Assembly: GCA_950295325.1 (NCBI GenBank)
Contig: OX485808.1
Span: 1,740,501-1,800,500, forward strand
Reading direction: 5' to 3'
Origin: Polytrichum commune
Lineage: Eukaryota; Streptophyta; Polytrichopsida; Polytrichales; Polytrichaceae
Length of the DNA stretch: 60,000 nucleotides
Part shown: positions 1 through 9,999 of the stretch, piece after piece
Numbering within the stretch: position 1 is the stretch's first letter
How the letters are laid out: each line of letters begins with the position of its first letter
The notes under the pieces: generated by a model
What the model was told of the DNA's origin: nothing
What the model saw: only the letters and a program-made list of their open reading frames with translations
The model's database searches: none
Made by a program: the position numbers and the translations under genes

Positions 1-1690
1 GCCGTGCTAAATCTTAGTTTCATTCCGACCTCCTTAGAGAAATGCATTGAAAATGCACTTGTGAACTTTGGATCTTGATCCCACACAATCACTCTCGGCA
101 ACCCGTGGTGCCTCAACCATCATTTGAGAAAAGGCTATGCGGTCTCCAACGCGGTGGCGGTTTCCACAATCGGCACCATGTGTGCCAACTTGGCAAACCA
201 CTCTACCATCAACAAGATGACATCATACCCATGTGACTCCGGCAAACTTGTGATCAAGTCCATGCACATATTATGCCATGGCGCCGACGGGATAGGCAAC
301 GGTTGCAAGAAACCGCCTTGCTTTTGGTAAGAGGCTCGGTTCACTTTGCACTTTGATTCAAGCCTTCACAAAGTGGGCTATATCTTCCTTTATGCACCGC
401 CAATGGTACCTCCATGACACCATTCTATGGCGGTTTTTTCTTTCTCCTCTAAGGCCGGCAATAGGACTATCAAATTCCTCCTTCAAAACCGATAGCCTCA
501 ACTTGCCTTGTGGCACATACACCCAACTTTGCTTGCACTTGAACAATCCGTCCACCAACTTAACCTCTTTAAGCACCTTGCTCTTGCGAAGCTCACCTAA
601 AAGCTTTTGTGCTTCGGGTAAGTTAATTTACCCCTCCCGTATCTTGCATCACAAGTTTCCTTCGCCGGCACACATTAGCCACAAGGTTTGGATGGTTCTC
701 ATTGCTTGGAACTCATCCGGTCTACTTCGCGCATCCGGCACCACATTTCCACGGTCCAGTTTGTGGATCAAATCCACCTTCATAAGCGCCAAACTATCAT
801 GCCACCGCAATGACTTGGCACTTACTTGCGCTTGAATGTCAAAATTCTTTTAGGACACATTGTCCATGTAGACCTTTGCTTTGTGCGACCCCAAATAGTG
901 TCGCCACATCTTCAAGCAATGCACTACGACAAAGAAGTTCTTTGTCATGAGTTGGTTGTCTTATTTGACAACCATCGAGCTTCATGCTCCCATATGCAAT
1001 GGCCATCCATCTTACATCAACAATCCGCCATTGGCAAAGTTAATCAACCCCGTATGCACCTCAAAAGGTTTGTCAAGCTCCGCGAACTTGAGCACGGGCG
1101 GTGAAGAGAACTTGCTCTTAAGCTCCCCAAAGACTTGGTGACAAGGCTAGTCCCACTCTTGGGATAGCCATTTCTTTCACAAGTCGGACAACCATCGAGC
1201 TTCATGCTCCCATATGCAATGGCCATTTTTTTTTTTTTTACATCAACATCCGCCAATGATAAAGTCACTCGCCCCCGTATGCACCTCAAAAGGTTTGTCA
1301 AAGTCCGCGAACTTAAGCACGGGCGGCGAAGAGAACTTGTTTTTGAGCCCCCCCCAAAGGCTTGGTGACAAGGCTCATCCCACTCTTGGGATAGCCATTT
1401 TCCTCAATAAGTTGAATAAGGTCCTAGCAACCTTAGAAAACTCTCGAATGAAGTTGTGGTACTAATTGGCTAGGCCAACAAATGACCTAAGCCCTTTTTG
1501 AATCAAGGGCCAATTCTCCTTTTGGATTGCCTTGACATTCTTCATGTTCGTCCACCAACTTCCTTTGTCACCACATACCTCAAGAACTCGATCTCTCGTT
1601 GAGCAAAGTTCTTTTTCACTCCTTGGCGGTAATTTTTTTTTTTTGTTTGCGCAACACATTAGTGAATACATCTTTGTATCTCACCAACAT
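1..1690 (-). pseudogene. pol remnant, copy 1: RT tail, RNase H repeats, integrase
   Basis: On the minus strand, a short RT start (KDVFTNVL-like) is followed almost at once by the RT C-terminal signature related to SFVGLANYYHHFIREF. The catalytic palm with Y/F-x-D-D is absent. Next come RNase H-like repeats (EWDEPCHQAF, FEVHTGASDF), the RNase H end, an H2C2-type region (SWRYHWRCIKEDIAHFVKA) and the integrase core with MDLITSLPESHGYD. Part of the integrase lies beyond the window edge. Stops and frameshifts are frequent and poly-T runs replace coding bases near 1228 and 1629. Confidence 0.8.
1000..1460 (-). repeat. ~228-bp tandem units in the RNase H region, copy 1
   Basis: Two full units plus a partial one, recognised by repeats of CACTCTTGGGATAGCCAT near 1153 and 1381. 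Each unit encodes the KKWLSQEWDEPCHQAF...FEVHTGASDF module. Copy number differs among family members (see copies 2, 3 and 4). Confidence 0.8.
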
Positions 1691-1699
1691 CGCACCAAT

Positions 1700-2240
1700 G
1701 TTGTTTGGGGGAGGACAATCTTTCCTAGCCTCCCCATACGTTCATTGGAGTTGCTCCAATTGAACCACGATCATTATGTTTTTTATTTTTTTTAATTCGG
1801 TCCGTTAAGACCAAATTCAACTTAGGTCCTCCTACCATAGGAGTCATTGTTAATTTGAACTTCAATTCTTTGCCATTATGACACATCATAATGCACGGCA
1901 AGCACACCAGCTTGCACCTCACATCTATCATGTGAGTTTCAAAGAAGGCGGCCTTCAGAATGACATGCATTTCATCTATTTCACTTGGTGTGAAATTTTG
2001 ACAAAATCCAATGTCCCACATTGAAAGGTTACATGCATCGCGGCCTCCTTTGTCTCATGCGGTTCGCCCTTTCCAAACCGCACCTTGGTGGGCTTGTTTT
2101 CTCTATCAATCGGCAAGCCCCAACTGCCTTGTGAGTTTTGGGCTCAAGAAGGAATGGCCTGCCTCTTTGTCAACCCATGAGACAATTCTCCCATTCATTG
2201 AGCCTCCAGGTACAAAAGATTTGGCCTTGGCTTAAGGCTA
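1700..2240 (-). pseudogene. Protease remnant, copy 1
   Basis: The minus strand holds the block that in copy 2 reads MNGRIVSWVDKEARHSF, followed by a segment ending CEIDEMHVIVKAAFFETHMI. This matches the layout of a retroviral-type aspartic protease between gag and RT. The active-site triad position reads D-K-E in the readable copies rather than D-S-G or D-T-G. In this copy the frame is also interrupted. Confidence 0.55.
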
Positions 2241-2299
2241 CTAGCCTTGGCCACAATGCCATCGTCTTACATTTGGTCCTCCGCAACTTGGCTTGGCTT

Positions 2300-2575
2300 G
2301 GTCCGCAAAGCCAACTTCAAACATTTCGTGCGAGGGACAAATTGGTTTGGTGCCACAAAACCAATTTCTAATAGTTTGTCCGCAAAACAAACATGTTTTG
2401 CCTTGGTAGCACAAAGCCACCTTCCCACACTCCGTCCGCGGCACAAACATGAATTGCCTTGGTAGGACAAACCCACCTCCCAACATTCCGTCCGCGGCAC
2501 AAGTATGATTTGCTTTGGAAGCATAAAGCCACCTTTCAACATTCCGTCCGCGGCACCAACATGTTTTGCCTAAGT
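2300..2575 (-). repeat. 57-bp tandem repeat between gag and protease, copy 1
   Basis: About five units spaced roughly 57 bp apart, each marked by a variant of CGTCCGCGGCAC (about 2323, 2380, 2436, 2495, 2552). The period is a multiple of three, so the minus-strand product would be a Cys-rich repeat of about 19 residues. Copies 2, 4 and 5 have a single unit at this place; copy 3 has the same expansion. Confidence 0.8.
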
Positions 2576-2594
2576 AAAATGGACCAAACAATTT

Positions 2595-3190
2595 GCACTC
2601 ATTTCTTTGGGACCTACTTTTGCTAAAGCCACTTGTGGTGATGCGCCGCCAAACTTCTCTTTGGGACCATCGGCTTCAATGCTCTTGCAAACTTGATGGT
2701 CCCCACCATGTCCTCAAGAAGCCTTGGGGACTTAAACAAGGCATCCACCACCCGCTTTTACAACCCCCACCTAAAAGGATGCATTATTTAGAAAGCTCGT
2801 CCGTTTTAGGTGTATACTTCATTTGTGCGTTTGAATAGCGCACATAGGTCTTAAGAGGCCCCGGGTGCCTCATTAGCACCAAATTCATTCCAACATCAAT
2901 ACCTTCCAAGCATTTCGAATTGGAATTTCAATCCAACATTAATGCCCTCCAAGGTTTTGGGTGCTTTCGGTATTTTAGGCCCCAAATGTTTTTTTGAAGT
3001 TTGCGGGAGCCCTTTTCAAAGCACTCCTCCATTTTCCTTACCAAATCCACCCTCATGCCCACCATTGTCATTAGAACCAATGGTATGCTTAAATTCCACT
3101 TGCACATGATCCTTGTTCCAATTTGAGCCTCACAACCTTTTGGAAACCCCGGGTTCACCATAGCCATGTTTCCCTCAAAATGCGAGCTCA
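2595..3190 (-). pseudogene. gag-like region, copy 1
   Basis: Minus-strand sequence just inside the primer-binding site, homologous to the same region of copies 2-5. Readable blocks include LSSHFEGNMAMVNPGFPKG and GCEAQIGTRIMCKWNLSIP. Its position makes it the gag part of the polyprotein. I see no CCHC zinc knuckle and the frame is interrupted, so the gag assignment rests on position and on conservation among copies rather than on a recognised motif. Confidence 0.55.
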
Positions 3191-3204
3191 AAACTTGGAA
3201 CCCT

Positions 3205-3216
3205 GCTCTGATACCA
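3205..3216 (-). other. Primer-binding site (initiator tRNA-Met), copy 1
   Basis: TGGTATCAGAGC on the minus strand, two bases inside the LTR edge. It is complementary to the 3' end of plant initiator tRNA-Met, the usual primer of Ty3/gypsy chromoviruses. It fixes the orientation of the element. Confidence 0.92.
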
Positions 3217-3218
3217 AG

Positions 3219-4211
3219 TGTCGCAACCTTTGCTAACCCCCTTAGCAATCTTGCCAATTTTCAATTCTAGCAAAGGTTACGAGCGCTAACCATTCGCATT
3301 CCGCCATGCTAATGGTTAGCTCCTCCTACCCCGGACCTTATAGTTCATAGGAGGGAACCAACCCTCCTACTTTGCTTTCGGGACTCACCCCTTTAATCAC
3401 TAACCAACCCCTTTTATCGGTAACCAATCCTTAGATGTGGACTTCCATCCATGGAAGTCCAATCTTATGTTGATCATCGCGTTGCCGGAGCATCACTACA
3501 ACAACCCGAACCATACTAGGCAACTATGGCCTCACAATGGGCCAAAGCCCATGGAGGCCGTGCCGTTCGGCCTCGGGTGGGTGAGGCCACACCCCCTCAC
3601 CCATATAAGCCTCTAGGACCCTACGCGGGGCCCCTACCCCACCGTCAACCAACCTCTTGTCTCTCTACCAAGAGTTGGGGCCAAGTGGACATTTTCCTTT
3701 AGCTGCTGGGCCTAGAACCCCCTAGCAGCTTCAGACCATCATAACTTCCTTGTATGATGTCTGATCATAACAACCAACCACTCCATCTTCATCTACGCTT
3801 CACGTAGATGCCAATGGACTCCTCACTTGCCCCATTCGGCCAAGTATTGAGGACGTTATGCCTGTTTGAACCTTGGCAGTCCCGGGAATCACTCCCAGGC
3901 ACTGCTGTACCAGGGCGCTGTCCCGGGACAGCGCCCCACTCAAATGGCCATAACTCCTAGCTCACACCTCCGATTGAGGTGTTCTTGAGCTTTCTAGAAT
4001 CACCACGCCATGAGCTACGCATAGCTCATGGCCTTACCCTTGTGCCTCCTAGTCTTCGTGGGTGGGAGGCGTTCCCAACGCCCGGGGCCCTCACCCACAC
4101 TAGGATCACTTGGGCCCTCTCACCAACGGCGCCACAAGTCCCGGGTGTCACTCCGGGGTCCCCCTTGTGCCCATGGTGTTTCGGGCACTCCTCATGGACA
4201 GGTGCGCGACA
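3219..4211 (-). repeat. 5' LTR of copy 1
   Basis: On the minus strand the LTR starts TGTCGCGCACC and ends TTGCGACA, a TG...CA LTR with TGTCGC/GCGACA inverted ends. It is 993 bp. It carries the family's conserved series of hairpins, including the perfect 24-bp palindrome whose half is GGGCGCTGTCCC. One arm of the ACTTGCCC hairpin is mutated here (GGCCAAGT). Confidence 0.92.
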
Positions 4212-4487
4212 TCCGTTCAGCGCATTGTTGCTCCAGCCAACACTGTGGTTGGAAGTCCTTCCGCCACTCCTTCTGTCCCTGCCCTCGCTCCAGTTGCCGC
4301 TCCTTCCCATAGCGGCGCAACCATCCCATCGGTGCCTCGCAAGCGGAAGGCTGTTGCACCTGATACATCAGCAACTTCCTCAGAGAAGTCCTCTAGCATT
4401 TCTTTGATTGAGAATGTGGACATCGGGGAGCTCATTGAGGATCTCATCAAAACCAAGGTTCCACCTACCGCCGCATACAAGACTTCC
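4212..4487 (+). pseudogene. Coding relic, N-terminal part of a broken gene
   Basis: A single open frame runs from the LTR edge to the next LTR stub. It is rich in Ala, Pro and Ser, with a basic patch (SVPRKRKAVAPDT) and an acidic amphipathic stretch (SLIENVDIGELIEDLIKTK), ending PPTAAYKT. It may be contiguous with the exon at 5663, which starts TRKFFIKVL, before LTR insertion. The basic patch resembles a nuclear localisation signal, but I do not recognise the protein. Coding status is inferred from frame openness and composition. Confidence 0.4.
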
Positions 4488-4582
4488 TGTCGCAACCCTT
4501 GCTAGCCCTCTTAGCAATTTTGCCAATTTTCCTTTCTAGTAAAGGTTACGAGCGCTAACCCTTCGCATACCGCCATGCTAAT
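4488..4582 (-). repeat. Truncated family A LTR end
   Basis: About 95 bp of the terminal part of a family A LTR (TGTCGCAACCCTTGC on the plus strand), broken at GCCATGCTAAT where a second LTR begins. It is a stub of an older insertion. Confidence 0.8.
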
Positions 4583-5556
4583 TGTCGCAACCCTTGCTAA
4601 CCCCCTTAGCAATCTTGCCAATTTTCCATTCTAGCAAAGGTTACGAGCGCTAACCATTCGCATTCCGCCATGCCAATGGTTAGCTCCTCTTACCCCGGAC
4701 CATATAATTCAAAGGAGGGGAACCAACCCTCCTACTTTGCTTTCGGGACTCACCCCTTAATCGGTAACCCATTTCTTCGATGTGGACTTCCATCCATGGA
4801 AGTCCCATCTTATGTTGATCATCGCATTGCCGGAGCAACACTACAACAACCCGAACCATACTAGGCAACTATGGTCTCACAATGGGCCAAAGCCCATGGA
4901 GGCCGTGCCGTTCGGCCTCGGGTGGGTGAGGCCACACCACCTCACCCATATAAGCCTCTAGGACTCTACGCGGGGCCCCTACCCCACCGTCAACGAACCT
5001 CTTGTCTCTCTACCAAGAGTTGGGGCCAAGTGGACATTTTCCTTTAGCTGCTGGGCCTAGAACCCCCCAGCAGCTTCACACCATCATAACTTCCTTGTAT
5101 GATGTCTGATCATAACAATCAACCACTCCATCGTCATCTACGCTTCACGTAGATGCCGATGGACTCCTCACTTGCCCCATTCGGGCAAGTCTTGAGGAAG
5201 TTATGCCTGTTTGAACCTTGGTAGTCCCGGGAATCACTCCCAGGCACTGCTGTACCAGGGCGCTGTCCCGGGACAGCGCCCCACTCAAATGGCCATAACT
5301 CCTAGCTCACACCTCCGATTGAGGTGTTCTTGAGCATTCTAGAATCACCACGCCATGAGCTACGCATAGCTCATGGCCTTACCCTTGTGCCTCCTAGTCT
5401 CCGTGGGTGGGAGGCGTTCCCAACGCCGGGGGCCCTCACCCACATTAGGATCACTTGGGCTCTCTCACCAACGGCGCCACAAGTCCCGGGTGTCACTCCG
5501 GGGTCCCCCTTGTGCCCATGGTGTTTCGGGCACTCCTCATGGAGAGGTGCGCGACA
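4583..5556 (-). repeat. Family A LTR without internal region (solo LTR)
   Basis: A complete 974-bp LTR lies between the stub and the gene relic, with no primer-binding site or internal sequence next to it. Flanking pentamers are CTAAT and CTAGT, one mismatch apart, so a decayed target duplication is possible but not certain. The full hairpin series is intact here; for example arms GGACTTCCAT at 4784-4805, AGCTGCTGGG at 5046-5075 and GCCATGAGCTA at 5352-5377. Confidence 0.82.
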
Positions 5557-5662
5557 CTAGTTCTTCTGAATTGGTACTTCTTCTTGGCCTTCATCCAATT
5601 CCATTCACAGCTTATTTCTTTCATTCATGTTTTCCTAATTCTAGCGTTAAAAATTTGTGCAG
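5557..5662 (+). other. Likely intron sequence before the methyltransferase-like exon
   Basis: T-rich sequence (TTCTTCTTGGCC, CTTATTTCTTTC) ending in a good acceptor, AAATTTGTGCAG, at 5651-5662. It precedes a coding-like segment in which protein similarity begins at once. Confidence 0.4.
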
Positions 5663-6176
5663 ACTCGCAAGTTCTTCATCAAGGTGCTTGTGCGTAATCG
5701 GTCCGTTTTGAATATCCGCACCTCGGACTTCGAGGACATGGGTTACAATTTCAAACGAGATGGTTGGCTCAACAGTTTTACCGATGTGAAGAACCAATCC
5801 ATGAGGGACGACGGGGTGTTCGTGAAAAGCGTCCCGAATTCTTCTCGATCATTTCCTCCGCCCTCACGGACAAGGACGACATTATATTGGATTGGCAGTG
5901 TGGCGTTGGTTCGTTCTTCTTTTTTTATTTTTTTTATTTTTTTATTTCATTTGTATTCGTTTCCCTATTAATTTCCTTATCCTGACTCCTTCGCATTTTG
6001 TTGGTTTAGGAGGTTCTATCATAGCATGCCGCTCCATTCGACGCCATATTGTGGCGCTTGAATCGGACATTGATGTCTTCAAGTCCATCCTCCTTCCCAT
6101 TCGCGAGCCTGACCAAGAACAAACCTCTCAACCCGCCGCCCCTCAACAAGGTTCTGTTTTTGCTCCTCCTCCTTGA
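5663..6176 (+). pseudogene. Methyltransferase-like gene relic (two exons)
   Basis: Exon 1 (5663 to about 5907) begins TRKFFIKVLVRNRSVLNI and, after a one-frame shift near 5764-5790, continues AQQFYRCEEPIHEGRRGV and ALTDKDDIILDWQCGVG. An intron (about 5908-6009, T-rich, ending GTTGGTTTAG) separates it from exon 2, which reads GSIIACRSIRRHIVALESD and ends with a TGA after a Pro/Gln-rich tail. The spliced LDWQCGVG-GS...HIVALESD resembles the SAM-binding motif of N4/N6 DNA methyltransferases (D-x-F-x-G-x-G, then an acidic residue after the next strand). The N-terminal half and the catalytic [D/N]PPY motif are not visible. The call rests on one motif, and a frameshift plus LTR insertions make it a relic. 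Confidence 0.45.
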
Positions 6177-6312
6177 AAGATGGCGAAGCGCAATTTCAAT
6201 TTGTTTTGTGAGTAAGTTCGTTCTTTGATTCTACCTTGTTTTCATTTGTATCTTCAAATATTTGAAATAAAGACATGTGCTCATGTTTTTCTTTCTTTTC
6301 CTCTATGTCCAG

Positions 6313-6508
6313 AGTTCAAATTGAGAGCCCCTTCCGCGTCCTTAATGCAGACATGTTTGCAACGCCTTCGATGACGTTCGAGCTCCCTCATTATGCTGCG
6401 GAGCTTGCCCATCTTTTGGCGGAAGCTCCGTCCCCACCTCCTAGTCGTATCCGACCTTTCAACAAACTAGTATTGGGTTTCCTAGACATAGAGGCCGAGC
6501 AGGGCTAG
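6313..6508 (+). pseudogene. Unrecognised exon-like relic
   Basis: After a possible acceptor (CTATGTCCAG), an open frame reads VQIESPFRVLNADMFATP, FELPHYAAELAHLLAEAP and ends GFLDIEAEQG before a stop. Codon use and composition look coding. I do not recognise the product. It may be the last exon of the preceding relic or part of the array element on its right. Confidence 0.3.
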
Positions 6509-6719
6509 GATAGTGATAGACATAGTAGTCCAAGTGGTTGACTACGCCTCGTGCATCTCTAACCTCCATTTCATATGTATTGGTTTTGTTAAAGTTTTTT
6601 ATAAATTTATTTTATGAATTTCCATTTACCTTTTGCAATCCCATATATCTCCTTCTTCGTCTTATGTTGGTGTTTGATTTCAATTCATTATTTCGAATGT
6701 CAAATCTATATTCATGTAG

Positions 6720-7060
6720 GTTCTCGGCTCTAAGGTAATGGATTTGTTATCAAGGAACAAATATTGATTTTATGTAGATGTTAGATTCTTGTGTTCGTGT
6801 AGACTCTCGACTCCAAGAGGGTAAGGTCTTAGATGTCCAGATTTTGAATTAATGTGGATGGTTGATTTTGTGTTTGGGTTGGCTCTCGGCTCCGAGAGGG
6901 TAAGGTCTTAGGTGTCTAGGACCAGATTTTGTATTTGTGTGGATGGTTGATTTTATGTTTAGTTAGGCTATCGGGTCCGAGATGGTAAGGTCTTCTGTGT
7001 CTAGGACCAGATTTTGATTTAATGTGTATGCTTTGAATTTATGGTTGGGTAGTTTATGTA
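6720..7060 (+). repeat. Left array of 86-bp units (forward)
   Basis: Four degenerate units with cores near 6723, 6808, 6890 and 6969. The best unit contains GGCTCTCGGCTCCGAGAGGG, a palindrome with arms CTCTCGG/CCGAGAG and a 2-nt centre. It is followed by AAGGTCTTAGGTGTCTAGG and a T-rich stretch. Confidence 0.8.
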
Positions 7061-7120
7061 TTTGTGTACCTCATCATTTGTTCATCGGGTTGTGAAAGAT
7101 CGCTCTAATTGCACGTCATG

Positions 7121-7589
7121 GAGCCACTCGTATTGCATCTGGACCTAGATGTACAATTGTCAGTCTTAGTTCCCAACTTATTGGTGGGTGCCGCAAATGT
7201 GGATACGGGCCGGGAGACGGTATTGGACACCCAACGTCGTTTGTCGCTAATTCACGATTTGAGGCTATGTTGCAAATCATGAAAAAATGTTGTGGATAAA
7301 AGTGTGGAGTACAATGCTCTTCGTTTGGCTCAATATGAATACGCCATGGGTCTCAATGTAGACTTAAGGGTGTGTAGACTTAATGAACATGATGTGGTTC
7401 TCTCATAGCCGCCACGTCAGCTCAAAAATTTCGCAGAGGATTCTTATGTCGGACTTAGGGGATTTGTCATTGCGTTCATTGGCTAAGCTAAGGGATGAAT
7501 TGGAGAGCTGCTGGTGTGCGGAGGAGTTCTATGGCATGATCTTTGAAACCTTTTACCCATATTGGACATGCCCGGCCGATAGGGTGTAG
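7121..7589 (+). pseudogene. Coding relic inside the array element
   Basis: An ATG at 7121 opens a frame reading MEPLVLHLDLDVQLSVLVPN and RETVLDTQRRLSLIHDLRL. It meets a TGA at about 7279 and resumes in the same frame with VDKSVEYNALRLAQYEYAM. From 7383 a shifted frame reads LGDLSLRSLAKLRDELESCW to a stop at 7589. Amino-acid composition looks like real protein (Leu/Arg-rich, likely helical). It could be the element's own decayed gene. I do not recognise it. Confidence 0.35.
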
Positions 7590-8109
7590 ATGGAACTAAA
7601 GTAGAGGATGGTTGTATATAGCTACTTGAACTGAATACACATTTTTGTAAATCTTAAGTTTGGCACCTAACTTCATGAACATTTTCTCAGCCAATCAAAT
7701 ATTTTGTGTATGGTAATCATTGAAATCTAGTCGTACTTGGAAATAGTACCCTACCTACTTGGCGCAATTTATCACTTTGTGGAAATCATTTATGTACACT
7801 TAAGTTGTTCATCACATGTTAATGTTTGATTTCAATTGGTGACGTCAGTCCTAATTTAATATGAAACATTTGAAACCTAGACTATAGGATGTTTGAGAAC
7901 AAATGGAATCTTCCACGCCTATAGGATCTGTTGGTTTCTTGAACAATTCATGGTTCTTATGTCCACAGGAATGGGGTGCGTTTTCAACAAATTGAATTCA
8001 AACTACCCCTAAATCCACGGAAATAGGCACTGTTTCTCCTAAAATTACCCAATAAAATCTAAATTTTCCGCTCTCCAATTACCGCTCTCCGCTCACACTA
8101 CTAAATTTC
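7590..8109. other. Unannotated spacer of the array element
   Basis: AT-rich non-coding sequence between the relic and the right array. I see no open frame of note, no tandem repeat and no RNA gene. Confidence 0.5.
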
Positions 8110-8982
8110 CCAACTAAGACCTTACACTATCGGAGCCGAGAGCCTACCCAAACATAAAATCAAAGCATCCACATTAATCCAAAATCTGGTCCTAGACACC
8201 TAAGACCTTACCCTCTCGGAGCCGAGAGCCTAACCAAACATAAAATCAACCATCCACACTAATACAAAATATGGTCCCCTTCAACTAAGACCTTACACTG
8301 TCAGAGCCGAGAGCCTACCCAAACATAAAATCAAAGCATACACATTAGTCCAAAATCTGGTCTTATACACCTAAGACCTTACCCTCTCGGAGCCGAGAGC
8401 CTACCCAAACATAAACTCAAAGCATACACATTAAATCAAAATATGGTCCTAGACACCTAAGACCTTATACTCTCGGAGCCGAGAGCCTACCCAAACATAA
8501 AATCAACCATCCACATAAATGCAAAATATGGTCCCCCTATAACTAAGACCTTACCCTCTCGGAGCCGAGAGCCTAACCAAACATAAAATAAACCATCCAC
8601 ATTATTCCAAAATTTGGTCCCCCTATAACTAAGATCTTACCCTCTCGGAGCCTAGAGCCTAACCAATCATAAAATAAACCATCCACATTAATCCAAAATT
8701 TGGTCCCCCTATAACTAAGATCTTACCCTCTCGGAGCCTAGAGCCTAACCAATCATAAAATAAACCATCCACATTAATCCAAAATTTGGTCCCCCTATAA
8801 CTAAGACCTTACCCTCTCGGAGCCGAGAGCCTACCCAAACATAAATTCAAAGCATCCACATAACCTCAAAATCTGGTCCGAGACAACCAAGACATTACCC
8901 TCTCGGAGCCGAGAGCCTACCCAAACATAAAATCAACCATCCACAGTAATTCAAAATCTGGTCCTTGACAACACATACCTTA
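8110..8982 (-). repeat. Right array of 86-bp units (reversed)
   Basis: Ten units with the CGGAGCC core at 8131, 8217, 8302, 8388, 8474, 8560, 8646, 8732, 8818 and 8904, a period of 85-86 bp. Each has the palindrome CTCTCGG-AG-CCGAGAG and a trailing CCAAACATAAAATCAACC block. The series stops at 8982 where a family A LTR begins. The next unit is found in phase, reversed, at 46041-46134. Confidence 0.9.
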
Positions 8983-9955
8983 TGTCGCGCACCTCTCCAT
9001 GAGGAGTGCCCAAAACACCAAGGGCACAAGGGGGACCCCGGAGTGACACCTTGGACTTGTGGCGCCGTTGGTGAGAGGGCCCAAGTGATCCTAGTGTGGG
9101 GAGGGCCCCGGGCGTTGAGAACGCCTCCCACCCACGGAGACTAGGAGGCATAAGGGTAAGGCCATAAGCTATGTGTAGCTCATGGTGTGGTGATTCTAGA
9201 AAGCTCAAGAATACCTCAATCGGAGGTGTGAGCTAGGAGTTATGGCCATTTGAGTGGGGCGCTGTCCCGGGACAGCGCCCTGGTACAGCAGTGCCTGGGA
9301 GTGATTCCCGGGACTGCCAAGGTTCAAACAGGCATAACTTCCTCAACACTTGCCCGAATGGGGCAAGTGAGGAGTCCATCGGCATGTACGTAAAGCGTAG
9401 ATGAAGATGGAGTGGTTGGTTGTTATGATCCAACATCATACAAGGAAGTTATGATGGTCTGAAGCTGCTGGGGGGGTTCTAGGCCCAGCAGCTAAAGGAA
9501 AATGTCCACTTGGCCCCAACTCTTGGTAGAGAGACAAGAGGTTGGTTGACGGTGGGGTAGGGGCCCCGCGTGAAGTCCTAGAGGCTTATATGGGTGAGGT
9601 GGTGTGGCCTCACCCACCCGAGGCCGAACGGCTCGGCCTCCATGGGCTTTGGCCCATTGTGAGGCCATAGTTGCCTAGTATGGTTCGGGTTGTTGTAGTG
9701 TTGCTCCGGCAACGCGATGATCAACATGGGATTGGACTTCCATGGACGGAAGTCCACATCTAGGAATGGGTTACCGATTAAGGGGTGAGTCCCGAAAGCA
9801 AAGTAGGAGGGTTGGTTCCCTCCTATGAACTATAAGGTCCGGGGTAGGAGGAGCTATCCATTAGCATGGCGGAATGCGAATGGTTAGCGCTCGTAACCTT
9901 TGGTAGAATTGAAAATTGGCAAGATTGTCAAGGGGGGCTAGCAAGGGTTGCGACA
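8983..9955 (+). repeat. 5' LTR of copy 2
   Basis: 973 bp, TGTCGCGCACC...TTGCGACA. Its private variants tie it to 14989-15294 and 46135-46810. The 24-bp palindrome near 9258 is intact. Confidence 0.93.
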
Positions 9956-9957
9956 CT

Positions 9958-9969
9958 TGGTATCAGAGC
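9958..9969 (+). other. Primer-binding site (initiator tRNA-Met), copy 2
   Basis: TGGTATCAGAGC two bases after the LTR end. Confidence 0.92.
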
Positions 9970-9999
9970 AGGGTTCCAATTTTTGAGCTAGCACTTTAA

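Larger units (their letters stand above)
1..4211 (-). mobile_element. Family A Ty3/gypsy retrotransposon, copy 1 (5' part, degenerate)
   Basis: A chromovirus-type LTR retrotransposon read on the minus strand. The 5' LTR is 3219-4211, the primer-binding site is 3205-3216, and the internal region runs down to position 1, where the window cuts it. Minus-strand order is gag-like region, protease remnant, RT remnant, tandemly repeated RNase H segment, and integrase. All frames carry stops or frameshifts. The five bases after the LTR are TCCGT; the matching target duplication would lie outside the window. Confidence 0.88.
6720..8982. mobile_element. Foldback-like element with inverted 86-bp palindromic arrays
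   Basis: Two arrays of the same roughly 86-bp unit face each other: a short forward one (about 6720-7060) and a longer reversed one (about 8110-8982). They enclose about 1 kb with a coding relic. Long inverted termini built from tandem units are the hallmark of Foldback-type elements, so I propose that class. The right array continues in the window at 46041-46134, because copy 2 inserted into it (TSD CCTTA). Outer ends and target duplications are not resolved. Confidence 0.55.

Noticed and set aside
4026-4312. Recurrent open frames of about 60-110 codons in every family A LTR (products such as MALPLCLLVFVGGRRSQRPG and MFLSFLESPRHELRIAHGL)
   Set aside because: They occur on both strands and in overlapping frames wherever the GC-rich, hairpin-rich LTR occurs. 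They follow repeat copy number, have no coherent domain, and run into unrelated flanks.
6720-9000. Possible CRISPR-like array of regular repeats
   Set aside because: The 86-bp units are contiguous tandem repeats without unique spacers, in plant nuclear DNA with introns and retrotransposons.
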